Of a stretch of 64,000 bases of DNA, positions 36,800 to 46,029 are shown piece after piece (position 1 is the stretch's first letter; every line of letters starts with the position of its first letter). The notes under the pieces are model-generated. The model searched no databases and had not been told where the DNA came from. It saw only the letters and a list, made by a program, of their open reading frames with translations. The DNA is taken from positions 66,101 through 130,100 of the forward strand of contig DLCK01000035.1 of NCBI GenBank assembly GCA_002480565.1, read 5' to 3'. This stretch comes from Phycisphaerales bacterium UBA7800 (GTDB taxonomy: Bacteria > Planctomycetota > Phycisphaerae > Phycisphaerales > Phycisphaeraceae). A program made the translations under genes and the position numbers.

Positions 36800-38515
36800 A
36801 TGTCCAATCCTCCGCCATTGACCGCAGAATCGACTCAAGTCCGCGATGTGTTATTGCATCGCTTTGGGATCAGCCAATACCGCCCGCATCAGGCCACAGT
36901 CATTGATGCCGTGTTAGCAGGGCGGGATGTGCTTTTTACGTTACCTACAGGTGGCGGTAAGTCGCTTGCATATCAGTTGCCTGCGATGGTTCTGCCGGGC
37001 GTCACGGTGGTGATTTCACCCTTGATTGCATTGATGAAGGATCAGGTTGACGCGCTGCGCAAAAAGGACTTGCCTGCGACGTTTGTGAATTCAACACTCT
37101 CAGCAACCCAGCGTGCGGATCGACTGCAACTGGCCATTGATGGCAAAATCAAACTGTTATTCATCACCCCTGAGCGTTTTCGCAGTCAAGCGTTTCTGGA
37201 CATTATTAAGAAGCTTAACGTCACGCGACTTGCCATCGACGAAGCGCATTGCATCAGCATGTGGGGACATGATTTTCGTCCCGACTATTCACAACTCGAC
37301 TGCTACCGCAAGATGCTTGGTAATCCACCGACCATCGCGCTCACTGCGACAGCAACACCGCAAGTTGCTTTGGATATTGTTGAACAGCTGCAGTTAAAGG
37401 ATCCACTCGTCGAACGCGGTGGCATGGAACGCGCGAATTTGTTTCTTGCGGCAACGGCAGTCTATGACCAGCAGGCTAAACTCGATCGACTGGCTCAACT
37501 CATCCGCGCGATTGATGGGCCGGGCATTGTTTACGGCGCTGTGATCCGAGACCTGCATCAGATCAAAGAAGGACTCCGCCAGCGGGGGATCGACACGCTG
37601 CTATACCACGGCGAATTGTCTGCTCATGAACGTCGTCACATGCAGGACCGGTTCATGCAGTCGAAAAATGAAGTGGTTTTAGCCACCAATGCTTTTGGGA
37701 TGGGGATTGATAAAGCGGATGTGCGTTTTGTGATTCATGTGCAAATCCCACGCAACCTTGAGAGTTGGGTTCAGGAAGTCGGCCGAGCCGGGCGCGATGG
37801 TAAGCCGTCCTGGTGTGAACTGATCTATCTCGAAGAAGACATCGCTATTCAGCAGAACTTTATCCAGTGGGCCAACCCCTCGCGCGAATTTATGGTTGGG
37901 GTCTATCGCACTTTGAGTAATTGGGGCGAACGCATCGTCACCAAGGATTTGGATGATCTGCGAAAAGAGCTGCTATACAAGGATAAAGCAGACAATCGCG
38001 TGAGTATCTGCCTTAAATGGCTTGAGGTATTGGGTGTTACCCAAGGTAGTTTTGAAACCGGGAATCTGCGTATTGTTCAAAAAATCGACCCCGATCAACT
38101 GCCGGATTTGATTGGCAACGAAGACAAACACAAAGCCGATCTGCACGGACTTTTAAAGATCATGCAGTTTGCTTTAAATGTTGAAAACAAATGTCGCCGG
38201 ACGGTTATCGCTGAGCATTTTGAATTGGATGAGTCGTCAGCTAGCTGTGATGCGTGTGATGCCTGTGGAGATCGTGATACGCATCTGGCCAAACATTTTA
38301 CGCCCCGAGCATTAGGTGATGTGCAGACCTCCAGTACGCGGGATGATCACTTTCAACGCGGCGACTGGGTGCGTGTGGATGGCAGACATATTGGCCAGGT
38401 AATCAAAGTCCAAAAGCGTGGCCGGGATATCGAACTGACCGTTGAAAGTGCAGGCGACCTGCGCAAACGCACGGTAAATATCCGTCGTCAACGTGTCGAA
38501 AAAATCCAAAACTGA
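36800..38515 (+). CDS. recQ: RecQ-family ATP-dependent DNA helicase with unusual C-terminus
   Basis: This 571-residue protein has superfamily 2 helicase motifs: Walker A TLPTGGGKS (Lys54), DEAH at 147-150 in LAIDEAHCISMWGHDFRP, ALTATATPQV, LATNAFGMGIDKADVRFVIH and EVGRAGRDGK. A four-cysteine zinc-binding subdomain is kept (KCRRTVIAEHFE, CDACDAC). After it, a normal RecQ has winged-helix and HRDC domains. Here the end is a short beta-rich, KOW/SH3-like segment (RGDWVRVDGRHIGQVIKV). It should unwind DNA in repair and recombination. A hairpin follows. Confidence 0.93.
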   Translation: MSNPPPLTAESTQVRDVLLHRFGISQYRPHQATVIDAVLAGRDVLFTLPTGGGKSLAYQLPAMVLPGVTVVISPLIALMKDQVDALRKKDLPATFVNSTLSATQRADRLQLAIDGKIKLLFITPERFRSQAFLDIIKKLNVTRLAIDEAHCISMWGHDFRPDYSQLDCYRKMLGNPPTIALTATATPQVALDIVEQLQLKDPLVERGGMERANLFLAATAVYDQQAKLDRLAQLIRAIDGPGIVYGAVIRDLHQIKEGLRQRGIDTLLYHGELSAHERRHMQDRFMQSKNEVVLATNAFGMGIDKADVRFVIHVQIPRNLESWVQEVGRAGRDGKPSWCELIYLEEDIAIQQNFIQWANPSREFMVGVYRTLSNWGERIVTKDLDDLRKELLYKDKADNRVSICLKWLEVLGVTQGSFETGNLRIVQKIDPDQLPDLIGNEDKHKADLHGLLKIMQFALNVENKCRRTVIAEHFELDESSASCDACDACGDRDTHLAKHFTPRALGDVQTSSTRDDHFQRGDWVRVDGRHIGQVIKVQKRGRDIELTVESAGDLRKRTVNIRRQRVEKIQN

Positions 38516-38518
38516 CTC

Positions 38519-38552
38519 TCGCCCAGCAACCCCCCGGATAGTTGCTGGGCGA
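38519..38552 (+). terminator. Hairpin after recQ
   Basis: TCGCCCAGCAAC and GTTGCTGGGCGA form a perfect 12-base stem around a 10-base C-rich loop, three bases after the recQ stop. No T-run follows, so termination may depend on other factors. Confidence 0.7.
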
Positions 38553-38609
38553 TGAGTCATATACTTGTGGTGATTCACAAGCATGAACTGTTATTAAACC
38601 AATACCGTT

Positions 38610-39455
38610 TTACTCACGTGTGAGTGTCGCGCCGGTGTAGTTATTACTGACTTGCATGGTTGATTTGGAATACACCAGTCGGAGTCGCTTGGGTGATTCA
38701 ATCTGCCATGTGTATTCCAGAAAGTAGGTGGCTGGAACATTTGTGGAAACCAGCATGTTTTCTTGGATCTCAAATGTCGCGCCGAGATTGCCATTTGAAC
38801 CTAATAAAATTCGATTTGTTCCGACCACCTTAATGGAAACTTCCCGTTGGAATCCAGCAGGTAAATTCATCGTCCATTTACCTGCCAGAGATAATGGGGT
38901 GATCTCATTTAGGTTCAGGTTGGGGTCTGTCGGTGAAAAAGGTTGGCGAAAAATGCGTGTATTTTCTTTTTCAGCTGTTGATTTGGCTGGTGGTAATTGG
39001 GTTTCAGTGGATTGTGCCACCAATCGAATGTCTGCTGTTAGCTTATCAATGCTTTTGTTTATTTTTTCAGTTTGATCTTCGAGCGTTTTGAGTTGGCGCC
39101 CCATTCTGTTGGATATAGCTTGTGTCGTCGTGATCTGCTGTTGCACTTTCAGATCGGTCTGCTGGACAGCATTAAGATGTGTTTTCATAGCTTCTGCTGC
39201 ATCAGTGATTTGTTTTTGCACTTTTATTTGGTCATCACGAAGCGTGCCAATGTTCTGAGTCGTACTTTCCTCAAACGCTTGGAGAGTCTGAATCTGTTTG
39301 CCTTGCTCAACGTTGACATTTTTAACGGTGTCCAGCGTGGTGGCTTGTTCGTTGATCACATTGAACCCTTGCTGCATGTCGATGTACAACACAAGTACAA
39401 AGGCAATGAGAAAGATCGTCAACAATGCGTTGGCAATGAGTAGAATTTTCTGCAT
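38610..39455 (-). CDS. Membrane-anchored coiled-coil protein with C-terminal beta domain
   Basis: This 281-residue protein has one N-terminal transmembrane helix (~5-27, LLIANALLTIFLIAFVLVLY), a long heptad-rich coiled coil (~30-150, rich in Gln, Thr, Lys) and a beta-rich domain (~185-281) with SLAGKWTMNLPAGF and TYFLEYTWQIE. I do not recognise the family. The ATG has a strong GGAGGAA ribosome site that overlaps the stop of the XRE gene. It is the last gene of a three-gene operon with the XRE regulator and the 4-TM protein. Confidence 0.75.
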   Translation of the reverse strand: MQKILLIANALLTIFLIAFVLVLYIDMQQGFNVINEQATTLDTVKNVNVEQGKQIQTLQAFEESTTQNIGTLRDDQIKVQKQITDAAEAMKTHLNAVQQTDLKVQQQITTTQAISNRMGRQLKTLEDQTEKINKSIDKLTADIRLVAQSTETQLPPAKSTAEKENTRIFRQPFSPTDPNLNLNEITPLSLAGKWTMNLPAGFQREVSIKVVGTNRILLGSNGNLGATFEIQENMLVSTNVPATYFLEYTWQIESPKRLRLVYSKSTMQVSNNYTGATLTRE

Positions 39456-39458
39456 CTG

Positions 39459-39689
39459 TTATTCCTCCGGAAAGTTTTCGTCGGTGAGTTGAAAGACACT
39501 TTCAACCGGTTGATCAAATACGCGAGCAATCCGCATTGCCAAGACCAGCGATGGCGCGTAGCGGCCGGACTCCAATGCGATAATCGTCTGGCGACTGACT
39601 TGGACCTTGTCAGCCAATGCCTGCTGGGTCATGCGGTCATGCTCAAAACGCAGCCGTCTGATTTCATTGATCAGATCAATGCCCGGCAT
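39459..39689 (-). CDS. Small XRE-family helix-turn-helix regulator
   Basis: This 76-residue protein is almost entirely an XRE/Cro helix-turn-helix: RRLRFEHDRMTQQALADKVQVSRQTI is followed by ALESGRYAPSLVLAMRIARVF. Short regulators of this type are often encoded next to a membrane protein. The start is ATG 39689, preceded by GGAGAA; the longer frame to 39731 is rejected. It overlaps the upstream 4-TM gene by 14 bases and ends 3 bases before the coiled-coil gene, so all three are probably cotranscribed and autoregulated. Confidence 0.88.
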   Translation of the reverse strand: MPGIDLINEIRRLRFEHDRMTQQALADKVQVSRQTIIALESGRYAPSLVLAMRIARVFDQPVESVFQLTDENFPEE

Positions 39690-40080
39690 ACCAGTTCTCC
39701 AATCGATGCAACACGATCGTTGAGCCGGCATGGATTAATACAAACAAACCAAAACCACCGAAAACAAGCAGCGGGATCACAAACGGGGGGATTGTTTCAA
39801 GTGACCGACAGAGTAGCCATGCAATAAATCCAGCCAGGATAAATAGCAACCAATAACACCAGATCGCAATGCGCGTTGCTTGACGTTGTATCGCTTGGGC
39901 TCGTTCATCAATGAGCGATTCTTTGTTGTAAAAAATCGGGCCAAGTGTCCACAGACCCAACAAACAAAACGGCATCAAATACCAATTGCCTTCAACCAAC
40001 ACCACGGTCGGACCGATCAAACCCAACGCCAGAATCAAGACTCCAAGATTAAACCAAGCGTGCTTTTCAAATGGCGTCAT
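39676..40080 (-). CDS. Small multi-pass membrane protein
   Basis: This 134-residue protein has about four transmembrane segments (near 8-28, 34-50, 68-90 and 102-122; FNLGVLILALGLIG, LFILAGFIAWLL, FGGFGLFVLI). It overlaps the XRE regulator gene, a pattern seen when a small XRE protein and a membrane protein form one regulatory unit. The frame is extended by a TTG at 40089, but ATG 40080 is preferred. The function is unknown. Confidence 0.8.
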   Translation of the reverse strand: MTPFEKHAWFNLGVLILALGLIGPTVVLVEGNWYLMPFCLLGLWTLGPIFYNKESLIDERAQAIQRQATRIAIWCYWLLFILAGFIAWLLCRSLETIPPFVIPLLVFGGFGLFVLIHAGSTIVLHRLENWYAGH

Positions 40081-40191
40081 GACTATCAACTCAACGTTAA
40101 GGTCGGTATTTTAAATGTAAAGTAAACTATACATCGCGTCAAGTCTGTTTTGACTGTTGATAGATGAAAAAATCAGTTTGATGGATATAAA

Positions 40192-40226
40192 AAAACGGGA
40201 ACACGCATGGGCATGTTCCCGTTTTG
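40192..40226 (-). terminator. Rho-independent terminator of the first sialate O-acetylesterase-like gene
   Basis: AAAACGGGAACA pairs with TGTTCCCGTTTT across a 10-base loop. On the minus strand a run of seven T residues follows the stem. It lies ~25 bases after the stop at 40250. Confidence 0.92.
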
Positions 40227-40249
40227 GATTTGATTGATTTATGAGCGGA

Positions 40250-42262
40250 TTACTTGCGTTCGTCATCCGTTCTAAACGGTGAAGCAGGGATCTTTGCCGA
40301 GTTAGTCAGATTTGGATTCACTGGGTTGTTGGCCCATGCGTAGCGCACTGCAACAGGGTTGGTGACTTGATCTGACCAGACCTGCACAGTGTTCTTGCTG
40401 GTAATTTTTGCTTTCGCCCAATGCCATGATTTCATGTCACTGGTGATGATGAATTCAGCGGGGGCTTTGCCGTCGGTTGTCTTGAGTCCTTTACCGGTTA
40501 CATCGAAGGTGAGATTGACCTTGTTACCTTCAATACTCATGGACTTGTAGACCGGGCCTGAGGGGATGACGTTGGTCATGCCGTAGACTTTGTTCAATGC
40601 CCAGTAGCCAAGTCGTTTGCCTACGTCCTGTTTGTTTCTGGGATGAATGTCTTTGGCTTCACCGATGTCGATGGTGACGGCTTGGCCGGTGTTGGGGACG
40701 CTTAGGCTGGTGAAAAGTTGAGCATCCCGCAGGTGTGCCCATGCCGGGTCGGAAGGTTGATCGGTGGTTGCCATGAAGTTGGCAAGTTGGACGACACCAA
40801 AGGGGAAGTCGCCTTGCCCCCACGCGTCCCGCCAATTGTTGATCATCACTGGCAGGAGCGTGCGATATTCCTTGGCTCGTCCTGCATTGGTTTCACCCTG
40901 GTACCAGATCGCACCTCGGATACTAAAGGGGATGATGGGATGAAGCATCGCGTTGTAGAGGTTTGCTGGGCGATGCGAACTGGTGGGGCCGTTGGGTTTA
41001 CGTGGACCACCACGACTATCGCCTGGCGCATTGGGCATGCGATTTTCAACGAGCCATTTCCAGTTACCTGCCAACGAGACGGATTGTCTGGCATCGGCGG
41101 TGGTCAGTGACATATCAGCGGAACTGCCACCAAATCCGCCACCACCGTAGTGGTCAAACAAACGTACGGCAATGCACAGTTCGTCAGCATTGGTCATCCA
41201 GTTGGGGATGGTGTATTGACGGGGAGTGGACCATGCTTCGGGATGGGTCATTTGGCCGACTTCAAAGCCGTTGACGTAGGTGATGTCAAAGTCATCAATG
41301 GGGGGGAAGTTGATCGTCAGGGGTTGACCGCGCATTTGGGCGGGGAGCTTGATGGTCTTGCGATACCATGCCACGCCGTCGAAGGTCAGAGGCCACATGC
41401 TTGGCAGTTCTGTGTTCTGCCATGCATGGTCATCAAAATCGGGTTTGGCGTAGCCTTTGGCATAACCCAGATTGCCAGGATCATCATGGCGGGGTTTGAT
41501 CTTGGATTTGTCTGCGTCCTGCCACTGTTTGTAGGCCACTTCCCAATCCTTAAGCGCTTGTGGGTATTGTTTGAGGATACTATCCCAACGGGTGAGGATT
41601 TCCTGGGTGACCGGGTTGGCTTTCAACGCTTCAATGCTGGTCCATGCTTCTGCGGGTGTGCCACCCCAGTTGGTATGGATCAGTCCGACGGGGACGTTGA
41701 GTTCACTGCGAAGGTGTCGGCCAAAGAAGTATCCGACAGCTGAGAAGGATGCGACTTTTTGGGGTGAGCATACGTCCCATGTGATCACTGCATCATCCTG
41801 TGGGGTATCAGCAACTTTCTTGGAAACCTTGCAAAGTCGGATCAAACCATCGGTGGCTGCTTCGACTTCTTTTTCGCCGTTGACGGAGTTTCTGACATTC
41901 CATTCCATGTTGGATTGACCCGAGCAGACCCAGACTTCACCGATGAGAATATTTTCAAAGGTGATGGTTTGTTCGTCACCGGTAATGGTCATGGATTGGG
42001 GTTTTGCGTTTGCCGGATGCCCTGGGATTTTGACGGTCCATTTACCATCGCGATTGGCTTTGGCTGAAAAGGATTGGTCGATGAAAGTGACGGTGACTTT
42101 GTTGCCGGGCTTGGCCTTGCCCCAGATAGTGTTGGGTTGCTCGCGTTGAAGCACCATGTTGGAGGCAAAAATAGCTGGCAATTCCAGTGCCAAACTGACC
42201 TGTGGTGCGATGAGCAGTAAGAGTGTGAATGTTAGAGAGAGTAGAACTTTGGTTGGTTTCAT
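40250..42262 (-). CDS. Secreted sialate O-acetylesterase-like SGNH hydrolase with inserted carbohydrate-binding-like domain
   Basis: This 670-residue protein has a signal peptide (cleavage near SLALE) and SASA-family motifs: VWVCSGQSNMEWNV with the nucleophile serine, GLIHTNWGGTPAEAW, IWYQGETNAGRA and the Asp/His region AKDIHPRNKQDVGKRL. A ~150-residue insertion (residues ~260-420, YRKTIKLPAQMRGQPL, DITYVNGFEVG) resembles a GH2-type galactose-binding domain and is missing from the paralogue at 42305. It probably removes O-acetyl groups from glycans outside the cytoplasm. It follows the paralogue by 42 bases in one operon and is closed by a terminator. Confidence 0.9.
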   Translation of the reverse strand: MKPTKVLLSLTFTLLLLIAPQVSLALELPAIFASNMVLQREQPNTIWGKAKPGNKVTVTFIDQSFSAKANRDGKWTVKIPGHPANAKPQSMTITGDEQTITFENILIGEVWVCSGQSNMEWNVRNSVNGEKEVEAATDGLIRLCKVSKKVADTPQDDAVITWDVCSPQKVASFSAVGYFFGRHLRSELNVPVGLIHTNWGGTPAEAWTSIEALKANPVTQEILTRWDSILKQYPQALKDWEVAYKQWQDADKSKIKPRHDDPGNLGYAKGYAKPDFDDHAWQNTELPSMWPLTFDGVAWYRKTIKLPAQMRGQPLTINFPPIDDFDITYVNGFEVGQMTHPEAWSTPRQYTIPNWMTNADELCIAVRLFDHYGGGGFGGSSADMSLTTADARQSVSLAGNWKWLVENRMPNAPGDSRGGPRKPNGPTSSHRPANLYNAMLHPIIPFSIRGAIWYQGETNAGRAKEYRTLLPVMINNWRDAWGQGDFPFGVVQLANFMATTDQPSDPAWAHLRDAQLFTSLSVPNTGQAVTIDIGEAKDIHPRNKQDVGKRLGYWALNKVYGMTNVIPSGPVYKSMSIEGNKVNLTFDVTGKGLKTTDGKAPAEFIITSDMKSWHWAKAKITSKNTVQVWSDQVTNPVAVRYAWANNPVNPNLTNSAKIPASPFRTDDERK

Positions 42263-42304
42263 TGTGCGATTCCCGTGCGGAAAGAAAAAAGGTTTGTGGT
42301 TTGA

Positions 42305-43879
42305 TTATTTGCCGTAGGCCCAGTCGTCGGTTTTAAAACATGAGGTTGGCAGGCCTGATGCGTCGGTGAGGTTTGCAGCTTCAGGATTATCTTGCCAAGC
42401 GTATCGTACTGCGAGCGGTTGGGCAATTTCGTCAGCATGGACTTCGATGGTATTTGAGCCGGTGATGGTTGCTTTGGCCCAGACCCATTTTTTATCACTG
42501 CCACAGATGCTGAATTCGCCCAGTGGTTTGTCATTGCGTGTGGTGAGTTTGCCATCGACGTTTTTGAAAGTGAGGATGACTTTGTTGCCATCGATTTTGT
42601 GACTGTCATAGACTGGCGGGGACCAATTGCTCTTGAGCGTTTTGTAGACATCATGCATCGCCCAGAGCGCTAAGCGTTTGCCGACATCCTGTTTGTTTTT
42701 GGGATGAATGTCTTTGGCCTCGCCGATGTCATTGATGACAGCCAGTCCGGTGTTGGGGAAGGTTTGGCTGACCGCGAACTGTGAATATTGGAGGTTGGTC
42801 CAGCCGGAGTTGCCCGGTTGGGTTTTGACACCACGGAAGTTTGCCAGTTGCACCACGCCAAAGGGGAAATCGCCTTGCCCCCAGCGGTCCCGCCAATCCT
42901 TGATCATCGCAGGCAGGAGGATGCGGTATTGATCGGGCTTCCCGGAGTTGGCTTCACCTTGATACCAGATGGCACCTTTGATCCCAAAGGGGATGATAGG
43001 GTTGATCATGCCGTTGAATAGGCTGCTTGGATACTTTGGATTTTTTCCCGGTTTTCTTGGGGCGCGTGGCTTGCGGACTTTGTATTGCTTGACGGGTGTG
43101 TCAGGATTTTTTGTTTTCCATGCTTCGAGCTTGGCATTGTAGTCTGCCATTTTCTTTTCCCAAGCCTGGACATGCTGGGGATATTTTTTTTCGTTGGCTT
43201 CGGCATTGGGGATGATCTGTTCAAGGCCGGGCGTGTTTTGCAGGATCGGTGTGCTGGTCCATGCTTCAGCAGGCGTACCACCCCAGTTGGTGTGGATCAG
43301 CCCAATAGGAATGTTCAGTTCACCGCGAAGGTATCTGCCGAAGAAATATCCAACTGCTGAGAAGCCACCTGTGTTTTTGGGACTCGATGGGTTCCAGTTG
43401 ATATTGGCATTATCCTGAGGTTCAGCTGCAACGGTATTGGCAACGCGACAGAGGCGAATCAGTGAATCGGTGGCAGATTTTATTTCTGCATCCGCGTTAT
43501 TGGAGCGACTCACGGTCCATGCCATATTGGATTGACCTGAGCAGATCCACACATCACCAATCACCACGTTGTCATAGGTGATGGTTTTGCCATCGCCGGT
43601 GACAGTCATCTTCTGCGGCGAGGTGTTGGCTGGCTGGGCATTGAGGGCAAGCTTCCATTTACCATTGGTATCCGTTTGAGTGCTGGCGGTTTGTCCCGCA
43701 AATTGCACATCGACTTTGCTTCCTTTTTGAGCGGTTCCCCAAACCTGAATCGGAAGGTCGCGTTGGATGACCATATTGGTGGCAAAGATTTTGGGTAATT
43801 CCAAGGCATGACCGACTTGTGTGATCACAAGAACAGTCAGCAAACATAGGATGCTACAAAGCAATGATCGCTTTTTCAT
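42305..43879 (-). CDS. Secreted sialate O-acetylesterase-like SGNH hydrolase (compact form)
   Basis: About 524 residues long, it has a signal peptide ending near GHALE. Active-site motifs are VWICSGQSNMAWTV, GLIHTNWGGTPAEAW, IWYQGEANSGKP and AKDIHPKNKQDVGKRLALWA. It lacks the inserted carbohydrate-binding-like domain of the downstream paralogue but has a lysine-rich helical segment (~235-300). The frame starts with TTG at 43885; ATG 43879 is preferred, with GGAA upstream. It is the first gene of a two-gene operon. Esterase specificity (sialic acid, xylan or other acetylated glycan) cannot be told from sequence. Confidence 0.9.
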   Translation of the reverse strand: MKKRSLLCSILCLLTVLVITQVGHALELPKIFATNMVIQRDLPIQVWGTAQKGSKVDVQFAGQTASTQTDTNGKWKLALNAQPANTSPQKMTVTGDGKTITYDNVVIGDVWICSGQSNMAWTVSRSNNADAEIKSATDSLIRLCRVANTVAAEPQDNANINWNPSSPKNTGGFSAVGYFFGRYLRGELNIPIGLIHTNWGGTPAEAWTSTPILQNTPGLEQIIPNAEANEKKYPQHVQAWEKKMADYNAKLEAWKTKNPDTPVKQYKVRKPRAPRKPGKNPKYPSSLFNGMINPIIPFGIKGAIWYQGEANSGKPDQYRILLPAMIKDWRDRWGQGDFPFGVVQLANFRGVKTQPGNSGWTNLQYSQFAVSQTFPNTGLAVINDIGEAKDIHPKNKQDVGKRLALWAMHDVYKTLKSNWSPPVYDSHKIDGNKVILTFKNVDGKLTTRNDKPLGEFSICGSDKKWVWAKATITGSNTIEVHADEIAQPLAVRYAWQDNPEAANLTDASGLPTSCFKTDDWAYGK

Positions 43880-44018
43880 CTGCAAAGTTCCATGTTAAAG
43901 TGAAAATGAAATCTGACAATGTAAAGACAAATGGCAGGAAAGTCATTCTAGCACGCTCAATTGAGTCGTAAACTTTTTTTAGAGTAAATATAGCGATTTT
44001 CAGTTAGAAAATAGAGAT

Positions 44019-45887
44019 TCAGCTTGCAGTGGTCTTAGGCAGATGTCGTGGGCGATGGAAATACCACCATTCAAACAACAACACCGCCAACGCCAACCAT
44101 AACATCGTCGGCCAGAAGGAACGATCCATCGCCAACGGCTTTGCAGCAGCAGTCACCGACAACTCGCGGAATTGCAATTGCTCAACACCAATCAACGACG
44201 ACTCACGCGCATCAAGCAATGACGCGCCCATCGACAACACCGGCTGACTTGCATCACTCAGAAGATATTGACCGCTCACCGGGCAGGACAAGCCGATGAG
44301 TTTGCCCTTGACGCTACTGGTCACTTTCTGTGTCGACCCATTGGGGTACTCCCAGTTGTAGGCCTTTTCGCCAATCACATCAATCGGCGGGAAGACGCCC
44401 GTGTGATACGCCTGCACCTCCTGGAGTCCGGCTTGCTGCATCGCCTGTCGCACAAGATTACTGAGCATCACCGGGAAGGCGACACGGTAAGGAAGCGTCG
44501 TTCTGGCAGCATCAACCGTCAGAATATATTCCATATGCGAGTCATACTGCTTGCTCAAGAGCAGCGGCCCCTTGCTGCCATGCATGAGTATCCGGTAACC
44601 CAGCGATTCAAAATCCAACTCGCGGATATCTTCTTTGGTCGTCGGTTGATCCAACACGATGATGTCGTTGAAACTGATATGCCCAAGCAGGGGGTCTGCT
44701 CGATTCCATGAAACAACCTGCGAGCCGGCATCGGGTTTGACTTCCATGAGCTGTGTGAGTTCTTGGGGTAAACCGCCGTTACGCCAGATCACTTTCACAC
44801 CATCAACCACACTGTCGGACTCATTGGTGATCAGAAGGTCCGCAGGTGAATCACTGCCTACAACGCGAACCTGATCCATCGCCTTGATGGCCAATTGTTC
44901 AGGCACCATCTGCTTGTCGATGTTCACCACCAGTGGCCTTAAACCTGTCAAATCCAGATAAGCCAGGTTGTCCGACAAAAGAGCGTCAAAGCCATCTGGC
45001 GAAAGTTTGATCCTCACATGCGAAGCTTCATCAGCTGTCACACGGAAGACCAGTTTTTTAGGCTCATCCAGTTCCACGTGAATGTCTTCGGTGCCGACAA
45101 GTTGATCGTTTTGATATAACTCTACGGTGGCGTTTGCCGGTGCGTTTGCTGCGACGACTTTCACAAACACATCCCACTGGCGACTGTCTGCACGCTGAGC
45201 GTTGAGCGTGGCAATCCCCAGATTCGTCCCCGGTGATTTGAGCTGTTGATAGTCAATATCAAACGGCAGGGCGAAGTCGGTTTGGGCAGGGAAGTTACCA
45301 TCACTAATGAGGATCACCTGCTCAAAAGGCTCGGCTCTTGCCATCGCATCAGCCATCCGCATGGCATCTTCCAGATCGCCGGGAACCTCGCGAATTTTGA
45401 TTTGATCCAACGCTGCTTTGAGTTCACGTTTGTTGTTGGTAAACGCACACAGCCGTTGAGCGGTATCCGAAAAGGCGATGATGCAAAGCTGTTGGTCACT
45501 GAGCAGGCCATCAATGAGTTCGTTGACCTGCATTTTTGCTGCATCAAGTCGTGACTGCCCGCCGGGTTTGTCCATCGCTGCCATACTCGCGGAGCAGTCC
45601 ACCAACACCGGCACGCGCTGTGCACGTTCGGCTTGCGATTTCCAGTACGGTTGCATTGCTGCCAAGACCAACAATAGCAGCAGAATCAGCTGGAGCAGCA
45701 GCAGTAAATTGCGTTTAAATTTCTGGAACGGCGCATTAACTCGATGATCCGCCAACACCTGTTGCCAAAGTACAAGCGATGAAACCTGCAATCGCTGGCG
45801 GCGGAGTTTGAGGAAATAGAACACCACGATGGGAATCGCCATCAAAGCCAGCAAAGACATCAGTGGTGCGAAGAAGCCTGGGAACAT
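44019..45887 (-). CDS. BatA-like aerotolerance membrane protein with VWA domain
   Basis: About 622 residues long. N-terminal hydrophobic segments (~5-25, ~57-75) form the BatA/aerotolerance-regulator N-domain (PLMSLLALMAIPIVVFYFL). Next is a VWA domain with the metal-binding motif VDCSASMA, then a long extracytoplasmic beta region and a final transmembrane helix (~595-612). Such proteins act with MoxR ATPases and DUF58 proteins in envelope assembly or stress tolerance. The frame to 46064 is repeat-derived; ATG 45887 has AGGAGG upstream, with a long spacer. It is the last gene of the operon. Confidence 0.85.
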   Translation of the reverse strand: MFPGFFAPLMSLLALMAIPIVVFYFLKLRRQRLQVSSLVLWQQVLADHRVNAPFQKFKRNLLLLLQLILLLLLVLAAMQPYWKSQAERAQRVPVLVDCSASMAAMDKPGGQSRLDAAKMQVNELIDGLLSDQQLCIIAFSDTAQRLCAFTNNKRELKAALDQIKIREVPGDLEDAMRMADAMARAEPFEQVILISDGNFPAQTDFALPFDIDYQQLKSPGTNLGIATLNAQRADSRQWDVFVKVVAANAPANATVELYQNDQLVGTEDIHVELDEPKKLVFRVTADEASHVRIKLSPDGFDALLSDNLAYLDLTGLRPLVVNIDKQMVPEQLAIKAMDQVRVVGSDSPADLLITNESDSVVDGVKVIWRNGGLPQELTQLMEVKPDAGSQVVSWNRADPLLGHISFNDIIVLDQPTTKEDIRELDFESLGYRILMHGSKGPLLLSKQYDSHMEYILTVDAARTTLPYRVAFPVMLSNLVRQAMQQAGLQEVQAYHTGVFPPIDVIGEKAYNWEYPNGSTQKVTSSVKGKLIGLSCPVSGQYLLSDASQPVLSMGASLLDARESSLIGVEQLQFRELSVTAAAKPLAMDRSFWPTMLWLALAVLLFEWWYFHRPRHLPKTTAS

Positions 45888-45926
45888 TATGCGCCGAACC
45901 TCCTGTCGATCTTTCTTGAAGAGATG

Positions 45927-46028
45927 GATTTCGGATTTCGGATTTCGAATTTCCGATTGATAAGCCGTTCCTGCCATAGTGTGACAGAAGGTTGCCAATT
46001 CGAAATTCGAAATTCGAAATTTAAAATC
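45927..46028. repeat. Inverted pair of GGATTTC / GAAATTC repeats
   Basis: Three direct copies of GGATTTC-type units (45927-45957) face an inverted block of GAAATTC units (45996-46028). The pair sits in the only long gap (142 bases) of the operon, between the DUF58 and BatA-like genes. It is probably an inserted REP-like element that could fold in the mRNA. Confidence 0.75.
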
Positions 46029-46029
46029 A

